Positions 25,642-34,074 of a DNA stretch of 64,000 nt are shown here, in pieces. How positions within the stretch are numbered: position 1 is the first letter of the stretch; the number at the start of each line of letters is the position of its first letter. The stretch comes from Bradyrhizobium macuxiense (GTDB lineage: Bacteria > Pseudomonadota > Alphaproteobacteria > Rhizobiales > Xanthobacteraceae), in assembly GCF_007993935.1 (NCBI RefSeq), contig NZ_VITY01000007.1, forward strand, positions 186,001 to 250,000. Direction: 5' to 3'. The notes below the pieces were generated by a model. The model did no database searches. It had not been told where the DNA came from and saw only the letters and a program-made list of their open reading frames with translations. Position numbers and translations under genes: made by a program.

Positions 25642-27504
25642 ATGTGTGGCATTTCAGGCATTCTGCATTTTGGCTCTTGTCCGGACGCGGACGCTCGCAT
25701 CCGTCGCATGGCGGCCAGCATCGAGCACCGCGGTCCGGATGACGACGGCTATCATGTCGCGCCGGACGTAGCCTTGGGATTCCGCCGGCTTGCAATCGTC
25801 GACCTCGTCTCGGGTCACCAGCCGATGAGCAACGAGGACGGCACCGTATGGGTCGTCTTTAATGGCGAGATCTACAATCACCGCGAGCTCAGAAAGGAGC
25901 TCGAGGCCGCCGGCCATATCTTCGCGACAGACCACTCGGACACCGAGGTTCTGGTGCACGGCTGGGAGCAGTGGAAGGACGGGGTGTTCAACAGGCTGAA
26001 CGGCATGTTCGCCTGTGCGATCTGGGACGAACGGCAGCGTGAGCTGGTGATCGCCCGCGACCGGTACGGGATCAAGCCGGTCTACGTCGCGGAACTGCCC
26101 GGCAAGGGGCTCGTCTTCGGCTCGGAGGTGCGCGCGCTCTACGCCAGCGGATTGATCGACAAGCAGTTCGATGCATCCGCAACCCTGGAGTACTTCACGC
26201 TGATGAACAATTGGGGAGGCCGCACGCCATTCCGCGGCGTTCGTCTCCTCAAGCCGGGCAGCTTCGAACGCTTTGCGGCGAGTGGAAACTCGCGCGGCAC
26301 CTACTGGTCGCCCTCCTATCATCGCAAATACTCGCCCGGTTTGGCGCGGGCCTCGGGCGAGTTCGGCGAGATATTGCAAGCCGCGCTGCGGAGGCAGCTG
26401 GCTGCGGATGTGCCTGTGATGGCGTATCTGTCGGGCGGCATCGACAGTTCGGCGATCACGGCTGGTGCGCATCAGATCGACCCGGTCGTTCGCGCCTATT
26501 CGTGCATCTTCGACCTCGAGAATGTCGGTGTCGACAAGTTCGTCGACGAGCGCGAGTTCTCCAGGGAGGTCGCAAAGCAGCTCGACATCGAACGTGTCGA
26601 GCTCATGGTGCCGCGGGATGCGCTGGTCCGCCATCTGGATGCGACGGTCGGGGCGATCGAATATCCCCGCATGGGGATGGCCTATGTGAACTATCTGATC
26701 GCGCAGCGGGTCGCGCAGGACGCGAAGGTCGTGCTGTCGGGGACCGGCGGTGACGAAGTCACCGGAGGATATGTCGGCCGATATGCCATCGTGCCGCGGG
26801 CCACGCCGGTTTCCCTGATGCGACGCATGATACAGCGTCTTCGCGCCGGCGCCGCGGATCAGGCAGCCTCACGCGATGCCTTTGCGCTCTATAGGGCGAG
26901 CCTCAACGTCCCGATCTCGGCGGATAAGATCAAGGATGCCTTCACGCCGGAGTTCTTGCGAACCGCTGGAGGTTTCGATCCGCTCGCCACGATCGGCGAC
27001 GCGATCGGCTCGGTTCCGTCGCGGGACCCCTGGGACGTCATCATGCACGTCGACATGACGACCTACCTTCCAGGTCTGCTGTCCCTGGAAGACAAGCTGT
27101 CCATGGCGCATTCCCTTGAGACCAGGGTGCCGCTGCTCGATAACGAACTGGTCGACTATCTGCTCGGCGTGGACTGGGGCCTGCTGTCCGACGGCTCCAC
27201 GGGCAAGATCCTGTTTCGCGAAGCCGTCCGGCCGCTGGTGCCTGATACGATCTACCGCAAACCGAAGATGGGATTTGGTCCTCCGGACGCATCTTGGTAC
27301 AGAGGGCTTCTGCGCCCGTGGATCGAGGAGCAACTTTCGGAATCCCGCATCAGGCAGCGAGGCGTACTCCAGCATGACTTCGTACGTCGGATTCTGAACG
27401 AGCATTTCGAGGAGAAGGCAAACCATGTCGCGCTGATCTGGTGTTTGCTCAGCTTCGAATCTTGGTGCAAGCAACACGGCGCCTATGGCGGTGCCCTCAA
27501 TTAG
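25642..27504 (+). CDS. AsnB-like glutamine-dependent amidotransferase (second copy)
   Basis: 620-residue member of the asparagine synthetase family, clearly different from the copy at 3545. N terminus MCGISGILHFGSCPD gives the nucleophile Cys2; HRGPDDDGYH, VVFNGEIYNHRELRKEL and SDTEVLVHGWEQW are glutaminase landmarks. The synthetase half has SGGIDSSAITAG near residue 263, LSGTGGDEVTGGYVGRY and SLEDKLSMAHSLETRVPLLD. No catalytic motif is missing. Gene context (glycosyltransferases before, methyltransferase and epimerase after) argues for amidation of a sugar uronate and not for asparagine supply, but the sequence does not decide this. Two different AsnB proteins in one locus suggest two different amidated residues. 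Confidence 0.84.
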   Translation: MCGISGILHFGSCPDADARIRRMAASIEHRGPDDDGYHVAPDVALGFRRLAIVDLVSGHQPMSNEDGTVWVVFNGEIYNHRELRKELEAAGHIFATDHSDTEVLVHGWEQWKDGVFNRLNGMFACAIWDERQRELVIARDRYGIKPVYVAELPGKGLVFGSEVRALYASGLIDKQFDASATLEYFTLMNNWGGRTPFRGVRLLKPGSFERFAASGNSRGTYWSPSYHRKYSPGLARASGEFGEILQAALRRQLAADVPVMAYLSGGIDSSAITAGAHQIDPVVRAYSCIFDLENVGVDKFVDEREFSREVAKQLDIERVELMVPRDALVRHLDATVGAIEYPRMGMAYVNYLIAQRVAQDAKVVLSGTGGDEVTGGYVGRYAIVPRATPVSLMRRMIQRLRAGAADQAASRDAFALYRASLNVPISADKIKDAFTPEFLRTAGGFDPLATIGDAIGSVPSRDPWDVIMHVDMTTYLPGLLSLEDKLSMAHSLETRVPLLDNELVDYLLGVDWGLLSDGSTGKILFREAVRPLVPDTIYRKPKMGFGPPDASWYRGLLRPWIEEQLSESRIRQRGVLQHDFVRRILNEHFEEKANHVALIWCLLSFESWCKQHGAYGGALN

Positions 27505-27527
27505 TTGCAGTTGTAGGAGTTAGATTT

Positions 27528-28652
27528 ATGCGAACCGTTGCGTCTTCACGTCTCCGTCCGAACGGGATGGAGCTTCAGCTTGAGGCCTTCACGCAACAGG
27601 AAGGCCAGGTTATCGAAGGCATCCTGCGGACGCCCGATGCATCGCTGTGGTATCCGATCCTGCAGGGGGTTCCCTGCTTCCTGAGCGGCCCGATGCAGCC
27701 CGACTTGACCGATTTCTGTTCACGCTACGGCTTGCCGAAGCCGGCGACCGCGCAGAGCCGGCCGGAAGCCCATGAGCAGGCCAAGACGAACCAGACCTTC
27801 TCGGACAAGTGGCGCCGCTTCAAGCAGTATGGGCTGCAACCCGAGCACAAGGAGTTCCTGTTCGGCTGGTATTGCAAGAAGCTCGGGCTGCCCGATCTGG
27901 ATGCCTTGAAGGCGTTCTATCGCTCCAAGCGGCGCGTACTCGAGGTCGGTCCAGGGTCGGGCTTCAACACGAGGTTCATCGCCGAGAACTGTCCGGGCGA
28001 GGTGTTTGCACTCGACGTCTCCGACGCGGCATTGACGACGTTCGAGAACACCCGCGATCTCGAGAACTGCTCGGTCGTGCAGGCCGATTTGATGGAAGCT
28101 CCGTTCCCCGATGATACGTTCGACTTCATCATCGCGGACGGTGTGCTGCATCACACGCCGAACACCAGAGCTGCGGTCGAGGCCCTGTACCGTAAGGTCA
28201 GGCCCGGCGGCCAGTTCTTCTTCTACGTCTATCGGAAGATGGGCGCGGTGCGTGTCTTCGCCGACGATCATGTCCGCCAGAATTTCATGCCGCTCTCCGC
28301 GGAGGAATGCTATGCGGCGTGCGAGGGGATCACGGAGCTGGGCCGGGAGCTGTCGCGGCTGAACGCCACGATCACGCTCGAGAAGCCGATTCCGGTGCTT
28401 GGAATTCCTGCCGGAACGCACAACGTCCAGCGATTGCTGTACTATAATTTCCTCAAATGCTTCTGGAACGAGGCATTCGACTATGAAACGAACAACATGG
28501 TCAACTTCGATTGGTATCATCCGCACAACGCCTGGCAGCACAGCGATGACGAGGTTGCGGGCTGGATGAAGGAGCTCGGAGTGAAGAGCTATTCCTTCAA
28601 CGACTCCAATCCGAACGGAATCTCCGTTTTGCTGACGAAGCCAACGGTCTGA
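27528..28652 (+). CDS. Class I SAM-dependent methyltransferase
   Basis: 374-residue methyltransferase. Start chosen at ATG 27528 because GTAGGAG lies about nine bases upstream; the frame is open to 27441 inside the AsnB gene. The first 60 residues (SRLRPNGMELQLEAFTQQEG, then WYPILQGVPCFLSG) look like a Trm112-type module without its cysteines. The SAM site is VLEVGPGSGFNTRFIAEN near residue 140, followed by VFALDVSD, then FDFIIADGVLHHTPNTRAAV and LYRKVRPGGQFFFYVYRKMG. This combination is common in sugar or lipid methyltransferases of polysaccharide clusters. About 150 residues follow the core and hold a conserved-looking NMVNFDWYHPHNAW segment. Substrate unknown. Confidence 0.75.
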   Translation: MRTVASSRLRPNGMELQLEAFTQQEGQVIEGILRTPDASLWYPILQGVPCFLSGPMQPDLTDFCSRYGLPKPATAQSRPEAHEQAKTNQTFSDKWRRFKQYGLQPEHKEFLFGWYCKKLGLPDLDALKAFYRSKRRVLEVGPGSGFNTRFIAENCPGEVFALDVSDAALTTFENTRDLENCSVVQADLMEAPFPDDTFDFIIADGVLHHTPNTRAAVEALYRKVRPGGQFFFYVYRKMGAVRVFADDHVRQNFMPLSAEECYAACEGITELGRELSRLNATITLEKPIPVLGIPAGTHNVQRLLYYNFLKCFWNEAFDYETNNMVNFDWYHPHNAWQHSDDEVAGWMKELGVKSYSFNDSNPNGISVLLTKPTV

Positions 28653-28659
28653 CACGCGC

Positions 28660-29574
28660 ATGCGGATACTATTGACAGGCTGTACGGGGTTTGTCGGCTC
28701 TGCTCTCGGGCCTCGGTTGGTGGCCGAGGGACACGAGCTCTACTGCGTTTGCCGGCCGGGAACGTCGATCACCTTCGGAACGAAAGTGGCTTGGGATGGA
28801 ACGACGCCGATCGACCAGGCCAGTTTCCCAAAGACGATCGATATCGTCGTTCATGCCGCTCAATCGCGCCGCTACCGCAATTTTCCGGCGGATTCGCGCG
28901 AGATGTTCGACGTCAACGTCAACATGACCATGCGGCTGCTGGATTGGGCGGCTCGGGCCGCGGCCAAGCACTTCTGCTTGCTTTCGTCGGGGGCGGTTTA
29001 CGAGCCGTTCACGGGAGTTCTGCGCGAGGATGCCGCCTTGGCGCCTTCTGGGTTCCTCGGCGCAAGCAAGCTTGCTTCTGAAATTGTCGCAAAGCCGTTC
29101 TCCAGCGTTTTTTCCTTGAGCATTCTGAGGCTGTTCTTTCCGTACGGTCCGGGGCAGTACGACCGGCTCATTCCGCAGCTGATACGCAGGATCCGGGACG
29201 GCGAAGCAATCCAGCTGTCCGGCGGCACGGAAGGGATTCGCCTCGCTCCGACCTTCATCGACGACATCGTTGACGTCATTCTCGCAAGCATTGCTTCGTC
29301 GTGGACGGAGACGCTGAACGTGGCAAGCTCTGAAATGCTCTCGATCCGCCAGATCGCGAACATGATCGCTCAGCAGCTCGGCGTCGAGCCGAAGTTTGAG
29401 ATCGTGAACGCGAACACGCCTCCTGTCGACATCGTTCCTGATCTCGGCCGTCTCGCATCTCGTTTGGAGTTGCGGCGATTTGTGCAGTTCAAGGACGGGC
29501 TCCAAAGGACGATGGCCACAAGTCCGCTCGATGCGCCGGATCATCGTCCGGCCGAATCTCAACACCGCGCGTGA
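28660..29574 (+). CDS. NAD-dependent epimerase/dehydratase-like protein lacking the catalytic tyrosine
   Basis: 304-residue extended SDR. The glycine motif MRILLTGCTGFVGSALGPRL is normal, and CLLSSGAVYEP supplies the usual serine. Where the family has YGxSK, this protein has FLGASKLASEI: the lysine is present but the catalytic tyrosine is replaced by leucine, with no tyrosine in the neighbouring position. LRLFFPYGPGQYDRLIPQLI and APTFIDDIVDVILAS are ordinary SDR features. Either it binds a nucleotide sugar without the usual hydride chemistry, or another residue takes over. It starts seven bases after the methyltransferase stop and its own stop overlaps an in-frame GTG of the 2-epimerase gene. 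Confidence 0.72.
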   Translation: MRILLTGCTGFVGSALGPRLVAEGHELYCVCRPGTSITFGTKVAWDGTTPIDQASFPKTIDIVVHAAQSRRYRNFPADSREMFDVNVNMTMRLLDWAARAAAKHFCLLSSGAVYEPFTGVLREDAALAPSGFLGASKLASEIVAKPFSSVFSLSILRLFFPYGPGQYDRLIPQLIRRIRDGEAIQLSGGTEGIRLAPTFIDDIVDVILASIASSWTETLNVASSEMLSIRQIANMIAQQLGVEPKFEIVNANTPPVDIVPDLGRLASRLELRRFVQFKDGLQRTMATSPLDAPDHRPAESQHRA

Positions 29575-29579
29575 AGCCA

Positions 29580-30629
29580 ATGGCGCTGAAGATATTGACC
29601 ATCGTTGGTGCCCGGCCGCAGTTCATCAAGGCCGCGGCCGTCAGCCGCGCGATCCGCGAGACCGATGGTCTCTCGGAAGTGATGGTGCATACCGGTCAGC
29701 ATTTTGATCCGAACATGTCCGATGTCTTCTTCGAAGAGCTGGACATCCCGCGGCCTCGACATCATCTCGACATCCATGGCGGCGGCCATGGCGATATGAC
29801 GGGACGCATGCTGATGGCGATCGAGCCGATCTTGCTCGCGGAGAAGCCGGATTGGGTCGTTGTCTACGGCGACACCAATTCGACGCTGGCCGGCTCTCTC
29901 GCGGCGTCGAAGTTGCACATTCCGGTCGCGCATGTCGAGGCGGGGCTTCGATCGTTCAACCGCCGCATGCCGGAGGAGATCAACCGGCTGGTAACGGACC
30001 ATCTCTCCGCTCTGCACCTCTGCCCGACGGCAACGGCCGTCGCCAATCTCGCCGCCGAAGGCGTGACCACCGGCGTCCATCACGTCGGTGACGTCATGTA
30101 CGATGCGACCTTGTTCGTGACCGGCAAGGCAGAGAAGAGCTCGACGATACTGACCGATCTCGGGCTCGCCCCGAAGACCTTTGCGCTCGCTACGATCCAT
30201 CGCGCCGAGAATACGGGCGATCGGCAGCAGCTTCTCGCAGTCGTGCAGTTCTTGCAGGATCGGTCGCGGAAATTTCCCGTTGTCCTTCCGCTGCACCCGC
30301 GCACCCGACAGGCGGCCTCGGCTTTGGGGGTCGATCTGGACGGTTTGAAGGTCATCGATCCGGTCGGTTACCTCGATATGGCGAAGCTTCTGCACAACGC
30401 CGTCGAAGTCTATACGGACTCGGGAGGGGTGCAGAAGGAAGCCTATTTCCATCGCGTCCCATGCATCACGTTGCGCGACGAGACCGAGTGGACCGAGACG
30501 GTCACGCACGGATGGAACCGGCTCTGGAAGCAGTCAACGCATGCCGTTCAGCGCGATATCGACGAGTATGGGACCGGTCGTGCCGCCTACGAAGTCACGC
30601 GCTTGTTGAACTCTCGCGGCCCACAGTAG
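29580..30629 (+). CDS. wbpI: WbpI/WecB-type non-hydrolysing UDP-sugar 2-epimerase
   Basis: 349-residue epimerase of the WecB family. Motifs include LTIVGARPQFIKAAAVSRAI, VHTGQHFDPNMSD, VVYGDTNSTLAGSLAASK, HVEAGLRSFNRRMPEEINR and ATIHRAENTGDR. The segment LDIHGGGHGDMTGRMLMAIE is closer to what I recall of WbpI (UDP-GlcNAc3NAcA 2-epimerase) than to enterobacterial WecB. WbpI yields UDP-ManNAc3NAcA, the end product of the pathway that the other enzymes here would supply. ATG 29580 is chosen; GTG 29571 overlaps the preceding stop. UDP-GlcNAc 2-epimerase activity cannot be excluded. The WbpA-type dehydrogenase follows after a 192-base gap. Confidence 0.83.
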   Translation: MALKILTIVGARPQFIKAAAVSRAIRETDGLSEVMVHTGQHFDPNMSDVFFEELDIPRPRHHLDIHGGGHGDMTGRMLMAIEPILLAEKPDWVVVYGDTNSTLAGSLAASKLHIPVAHVEAGLRSFNRRMPEEINRLVTDHLSALHLCPTATAVANLAAEGVTTGVHHVGDVMYDATLFVTGKAEKSSTILTDLGLAPKTFALATIHRAENTGDRQQLLAVVQFLQDRSRKFPVVLPLHPRTRQAASALGVDLDGLKVIDPVGYLDMAKLLHNAVEVYTDSGGVQKEAYFHRVPCITLRDETEWTETVTHGWNRLWKQSTHAVQRDIDEYGTGRAAYEVTRLLNSRGPQ

Positions 30630-30821
30630 CCTTGCCGGCGGGTGCTGCGGTCGGGGCGCCGCAAGAGCAAGTGACAGTCCCGCCTGGTTTCGTGCCACGG
30701 CGCCTGATGAGGCCTCCACGATGGCTTCCGGGGTTGTGGCTTTGCAACTATGGCGCTATCAGAGGCCGAATTGGATGCTTTTCAGGCCGGTTATCCGTAA
30801 CAACCCCGTACGAGTGTTAAA

Positions 30822-32126
30822 ATGAATTCCGAATTGATCGCGAAGCTCAACGAGAGAACGGCCAAGATCGGCATCGTCGGTTTGGGCTATGTCGGCCTGC
30901 CCTTGATGCTTCGCTATTGCGAAGTCGGCTACAAGGTGATCGGCTTTGATATCGACCAGACCAAGGTCGACGCGCTTCGCGCAGGCCGCTCCTACATCGA
31001 GCATATTACGAGCGCCAGCATCCGCAATGCGACGGAGCTTGGGTTCGAGCCGACGACCGATTTCTCGCGCGCGCGCGAGGTCGATGCGCTCATTCTTTGC
31101 GTTCCGACGCCGCTCAACAAGTACCGCGAGCCCGATCTCAGCTTCGTGCTGGACACGACGGAGTCGCTGCTGCCGTATCTGCATCCGGGCATGGTGCTGT
31201 CGCTCGAGAGCACGACCTATCCCGGCACGACCGAGGAGGAGTTGAAGCCGCGTATCGAAAAGCGCGGCTTCACCGTGGGCAATGATGTGTTCCTTGTGTT
31301 TTCGCCCGAGCGCGAAGATCCCGGCAACCAGAACTTCTCGACCCGGTCGATCCCGAAGGTGTGCGGCGGCTGCACGCCGGCATGTCTCGAGGCCGGCATC
31401 GCCCTATATCGGCAAGTGATCGACAAGGTCGTTCCGGTGAGCTCGACACAGGCCGCCGAGCTGACCAAGCTGCTGGAGAACATCCATCGCTCGGTGAACA
31501 TCGGTCTCGTCAACGAGATGAAGATGGTCGCCGACAAGATGGGGATCGACATTCACGAGGTGATCCGCGCGGCGGCAACCAAGCCGTTCGGATTTGTTCC
31601 GTACTATCCCGGTCCCGGCATCGGCGGGCACTGCATTCCGATCGACCCGTTCTATCTGACCTGGAAGGCGCGGGAATATGGCATGCACACGCGCTTCATC
31701 GAGCTCGCCGGAGAGATCAATTCCTCGATGCCGGACTACGTCGTGTCGAAGATTTCGCTGGCCCTCAATCAGCGGCACAAGTCGATCAGTGGCAGTTCGG
31801 TCCTGGTGCTCGGCATTGCCTACAAGAAGAATGTCGACGACGTTCGCGAGTCGCCTTCGGTGCTGTTGATGGAGAAGCTGCGCGACCTCGGCGCCAAGGT
31901 CGCCTACAGCGATCCGCACGTTCCCGCGTTCCCGAAGATGCGCGCGCACTCGTTCGACCTGTCGAGCGTCGCGCTTACTGAGGACAATTTGCGGGGCTTC
32001 GATTGCGTCCTCCTTGCGACGGACCATGACAAGTTCGACTATCAACTGCTCGGCAAACATGCCCCGCTGCTGGTCGACTGCCGTGGAAAGTTTCCTCAGC
32101 CGGCAGACAACATCATTCGCGCGTAG
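30822..32126 (+). CDS. wbpA: WbpA-type UDP-N-acetylglucosamine 6-dehydrogenase
   Basis: 434-residue nucleotide-sugar dehydrogenase. The N-terminal NAD site is IGIVGLGYVGLPLMLRYCEV; CVPTPLNKYREPDLSFV, STTYPGTTEEELKP and FSPEREDPGN follow. The catalytic cysteine sits in PGPGIGGHCIPIDPFYLTWK near residue 270. LGIAYKKNVDDVRESPS marks the C-terminal UDP-binding domain. Motif choice and length match the WbpA/WbpO group, which makes UDP-GlcNAcA from UDP-GlcNAc by two successive oxidations, the first step of the diacetamido-uronic-acid route. A 192-base gap upstream, with no gene, may hold a separate promoter. The gene is followed by a convergent polymerase-like gene. Confidence 0.87.
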   Translation: MNSELIAKLNERTAKIGIVGLGYVGLPLMLRYCEVGYKVIGFDIDQTKVDALRAGRSYIEHITSASIRNATELGFEPTTDFSRAREVDALILCVPTPLNKYREPDLSFVLDTTESLLPYLHPGMVLSLESTTYPGTTEEELKPRIEKRGFTVGNDVFLVFSPEREDPGNQNFSTRSIPKVCGGCTPACLEAGIALYRQVIDKVVPVSSTQAAELTKLLENIHRSVNIGLVNEMKMVADKMGIDIHEVIRAAATKPFGFVPYYPGPGIGGHCIPIDPFYLTWKAREYGMHTRFIELAGEINSSMPDYVVSKISLALNQRHKSISGSSVLVLGIAYKKNVDDVRESPSVLLMEKLRDLGAKVAYSDPHVPAFPKMRAHSFDLSSVALTEDNLRGFDCVLLATDHDKFDYQLLGKHAPLLVDCRGKFPQPADNIIRA

Positions 32127-32193
32127 GCGATCTCGCGAGCTTTCCGCCGGACAATCCCTGTGAACGGATGACCGGCGGACTTTTGAGCGCCCA

Positions 32194-33558
32194 CTAGCCG
32201 GTGCTTGTCGCGGGTAGATTTTCGTTCAAAACGGCCTTCGGCGTCTGGTCGAAGGCTGACCGCGGCGCAATGTACCAGAGCAGGAACAGCAGCCCGGTGC
32301 CGTTGGTCAGCAAAGCCGTCGAAAGCGGTACGTTGAGGAGCACCTGGGGGAGCAGCCCGGCGGATAGCAGCACAAATTGCGCCGGCAAGCCGGCCGACAG
32401 GCGGTTGCCGAGCGCAATGATCAGCCCGCAGCCCAGCGCGGACAGCGGTGCAAGCACGAGGCCGACCGAAGCGATCCCTTCGGTGGCGAACAGCGAAGCG
32501 TTGAAGGAGCCGAGATCGTAGGACCTGGCCATGACGGCCCATATCGGCTCGTTGTAGGCGCATGGCATCACGAGCTTCAGCACGTTGATCTGGCAGAAAT
32601 GGGTTAGCGGGTGCGCTGAGAAGTAGTTGTTGTAGATTTCGAGGGCGAGCGACGGGATCGCAACCATCCTGGTGTTGACGGTGCCGAAATAAACCAATCC
32701 GGGCGTGAGCGGAAACAGCTCGGCCTTGACCAGGACGAACAAGATCACGCCGATCAGGACAGGCAGGAAAAACGACAGGATCGTCGCCACCCTGGCCTCG
32801 ACCACCAGCTTGCAGACAAGAGCAAGGAACAGCAGCCAGACCGGAGCAAACAGCGCCATCTTGGTCAGCATGATCGGGTAGAACAGAAGCATCAGGAGCA
32901 GGGCGATCCCTGCCTGCCAGATCCGCTTGCTGGTGACAAAGCAGGCAAAGGCGAGCGGCAACAGGGCGTTCGAGACGATCCAGACGGCGTATTGCAGGAC
33001 GCCGGGCAACGCCACCTCCGCGCGATATTTGTACATCTCGGAGAGGTTGACCAGCTTGAGGTTGTAGAGTGAGCCGATACCGATGATGGCGGCTGAGCCA
33101 ATCAGGATGACGGAAGGCATCATGTAAAACGCGCGGGCCGGCATCACGACGGCCTGCCGCAGCGGGGTGGTGATGAACACCGCGGGAGCGAGGAATGCAA
33201 AGGCCGAGAGCACGATCGAGGCAAGCGCCAGGCGGTGATCGTAATCGAGCACCGAAAATTCGATGAGCCAGAGATATCCCAGCACCATCATGTAGAAGTA
33301 GAAGCCGACGAGATAGCCAAAGCTGAAACGTCCGATTGCGAACAGGATGACGACCGGGCTGAACGCGACGACGTTCAGGATTGCAGCCGCCAGGTGCGAC
33401 TTGTCGAAACCGATGACGCCGGGGAAGGAGTTGGTGATCGTGATGCAGTACAGCGAAACCGCGCAAACAACGATGTGGGCATAGGCGAGCAGGGCAAGCC
33501 TGGCTTGGCGCCAACCGAGACCGGGCTCCAGCTGAATAACGCGATCGTTCATTCTCAT
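32194..33558 (-). CDS. Polytopic membrane protein, O-antigen/oligosaccharide repeat-unit polymerase-like
   Basis: 454-residue integral membrane protein with about ten to twelve hydrophobic segments, such as ALLAYAHIVVCAVSLYCITI, YLVGFYFYMMVLGYLWLIEF, AFAFLAPAVFI, IALLLMLLFYPIML and APVWLLFLALVCKLV. A soluble-looking loop at about residues 310-355 (NNYFSAHPLTHFCQINVLKL) precedes further membrane segments, an arrangement seen in Wzy/WzyE-like polymerases. No sequence motif fixes the function, as is usual for this class. It is transcribed against the main operon and its start faces a 516-base intergenic region. If it is a polymerase it would be unexpected next to a Wzm/Wzt exporter, unless two glycans are made. 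Confidence 0.55.
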   Translation of the reverse strand: MRMNDRVIQLEPGLGWRQARLALLAYAHIVVCAVSLYCITITNSFPGVIGFDKSHLAAAILNVVAFSPVVILFAIGRFSFGYLVGFYFYMMVLGYLWLIEFSVLDYDHRLALASIVLSAFAFLAPAVFITTPLRQAVVMPARAFYMMPSVILIGSAAIIGIGSLYNLKLVNLSEMYKYRAEVALPGVLQYAVWIVSNALLPLAFACFVTSKRIWQAGIALLLMLLFYPIMLTKMALFAPVWLLFLALVCKLVVEARVATILSFFLPVLIGVILFVLVKAELFPLTPGLVYFGTVNTRMVAIPSLALEIYNNYFSAHPLTHFCQINVLKLVMPCAYNEPIWAVMARSYDLGSFNASLFATEGIASVGLVLAPLSALGCGLIIALGNRLSAGLPAQFVLLSAGLLPQVLLNVPLSTALLTNGTGLLFLLWYIAPRSAFDQTPKAVLNENLPATSTG

Positions 33559-34074
33559 TTACCGCCGTGTCGGGCTGTGCGTTTGGACCGTCTCGTTGGT
33601 GGTTATCGTATTCGGCAGACTAAGCCCACGCGATTGCCAACCGATGTCGCCTCATGGACCCAGGGACATGGCACGGCGCTGACAGGACGACAAGAATGAT
33701 GCCCATATGGCATTCTATTGTTCCCGCCCAATAACACAAATTTCGGTCGCCGCAGCGACGCCTCCGGCCGCGGCAATCTCCGTGATGTGGTCTCGCTACC
33801 CGGATGCGGTGCTTTTCGAATTCTCCCGCTGCGGCTCCGGTGAGCCGATTGGGGGATTTTCAACCCGAAGCTCCCCGGTCGCCATGACATATCGAGCCGC
33901 GCGTTTCGGGCACCGGTGGCCCAGATCGGATCGTCCTCACCCGATCGCATGGCCTTGCGTTAACCCGAGTTTTCTGGGAAATGGAACGCTATCGTGCGGC
34001 TCGCAAGGCCGCTGTTCCCTCGGCTTTTCGGCTGGCTGCAACGGTCGGCCGCGAGACAAGACAGGGCCTGTTGC
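33559..34074 (+). other. 516-bp intergenic region between divergent genes
   Basis: No convincing gene. Reading frames that cross it (up to about 120 codons) show no domain, no good ribosome site and unusual composition. A short AT-richer patch (about 33690-33760, with CCATATGGCATTCTATTG and AATAACACAAATTT) breaks the high-GC background and is the most likely place for promoters of the divergent polymerase-like gene and the wbpB2-wbpD2-wbpE operon. I could not define -35/-10 boxes with confidence. Confidence 0.4.

Noticed and set aside
30630..30821. Intrinsic terminator between the 2-epimerase and the 6-dehydrogenase gene
   Set aside because: GC-rich text without a clear stem followed by a T-run; a promoter for the dehydrogenase is possible but no boxes could be named.
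32096..33514. 472-codon alternative minus-strand frame overlapping the polymerase-like gene
   Set aside because: The other minus-strand frame (32194-33558) gives a clean pattern of membrane segments; this one is a shifted shadow with Arg/Pro-rich text.
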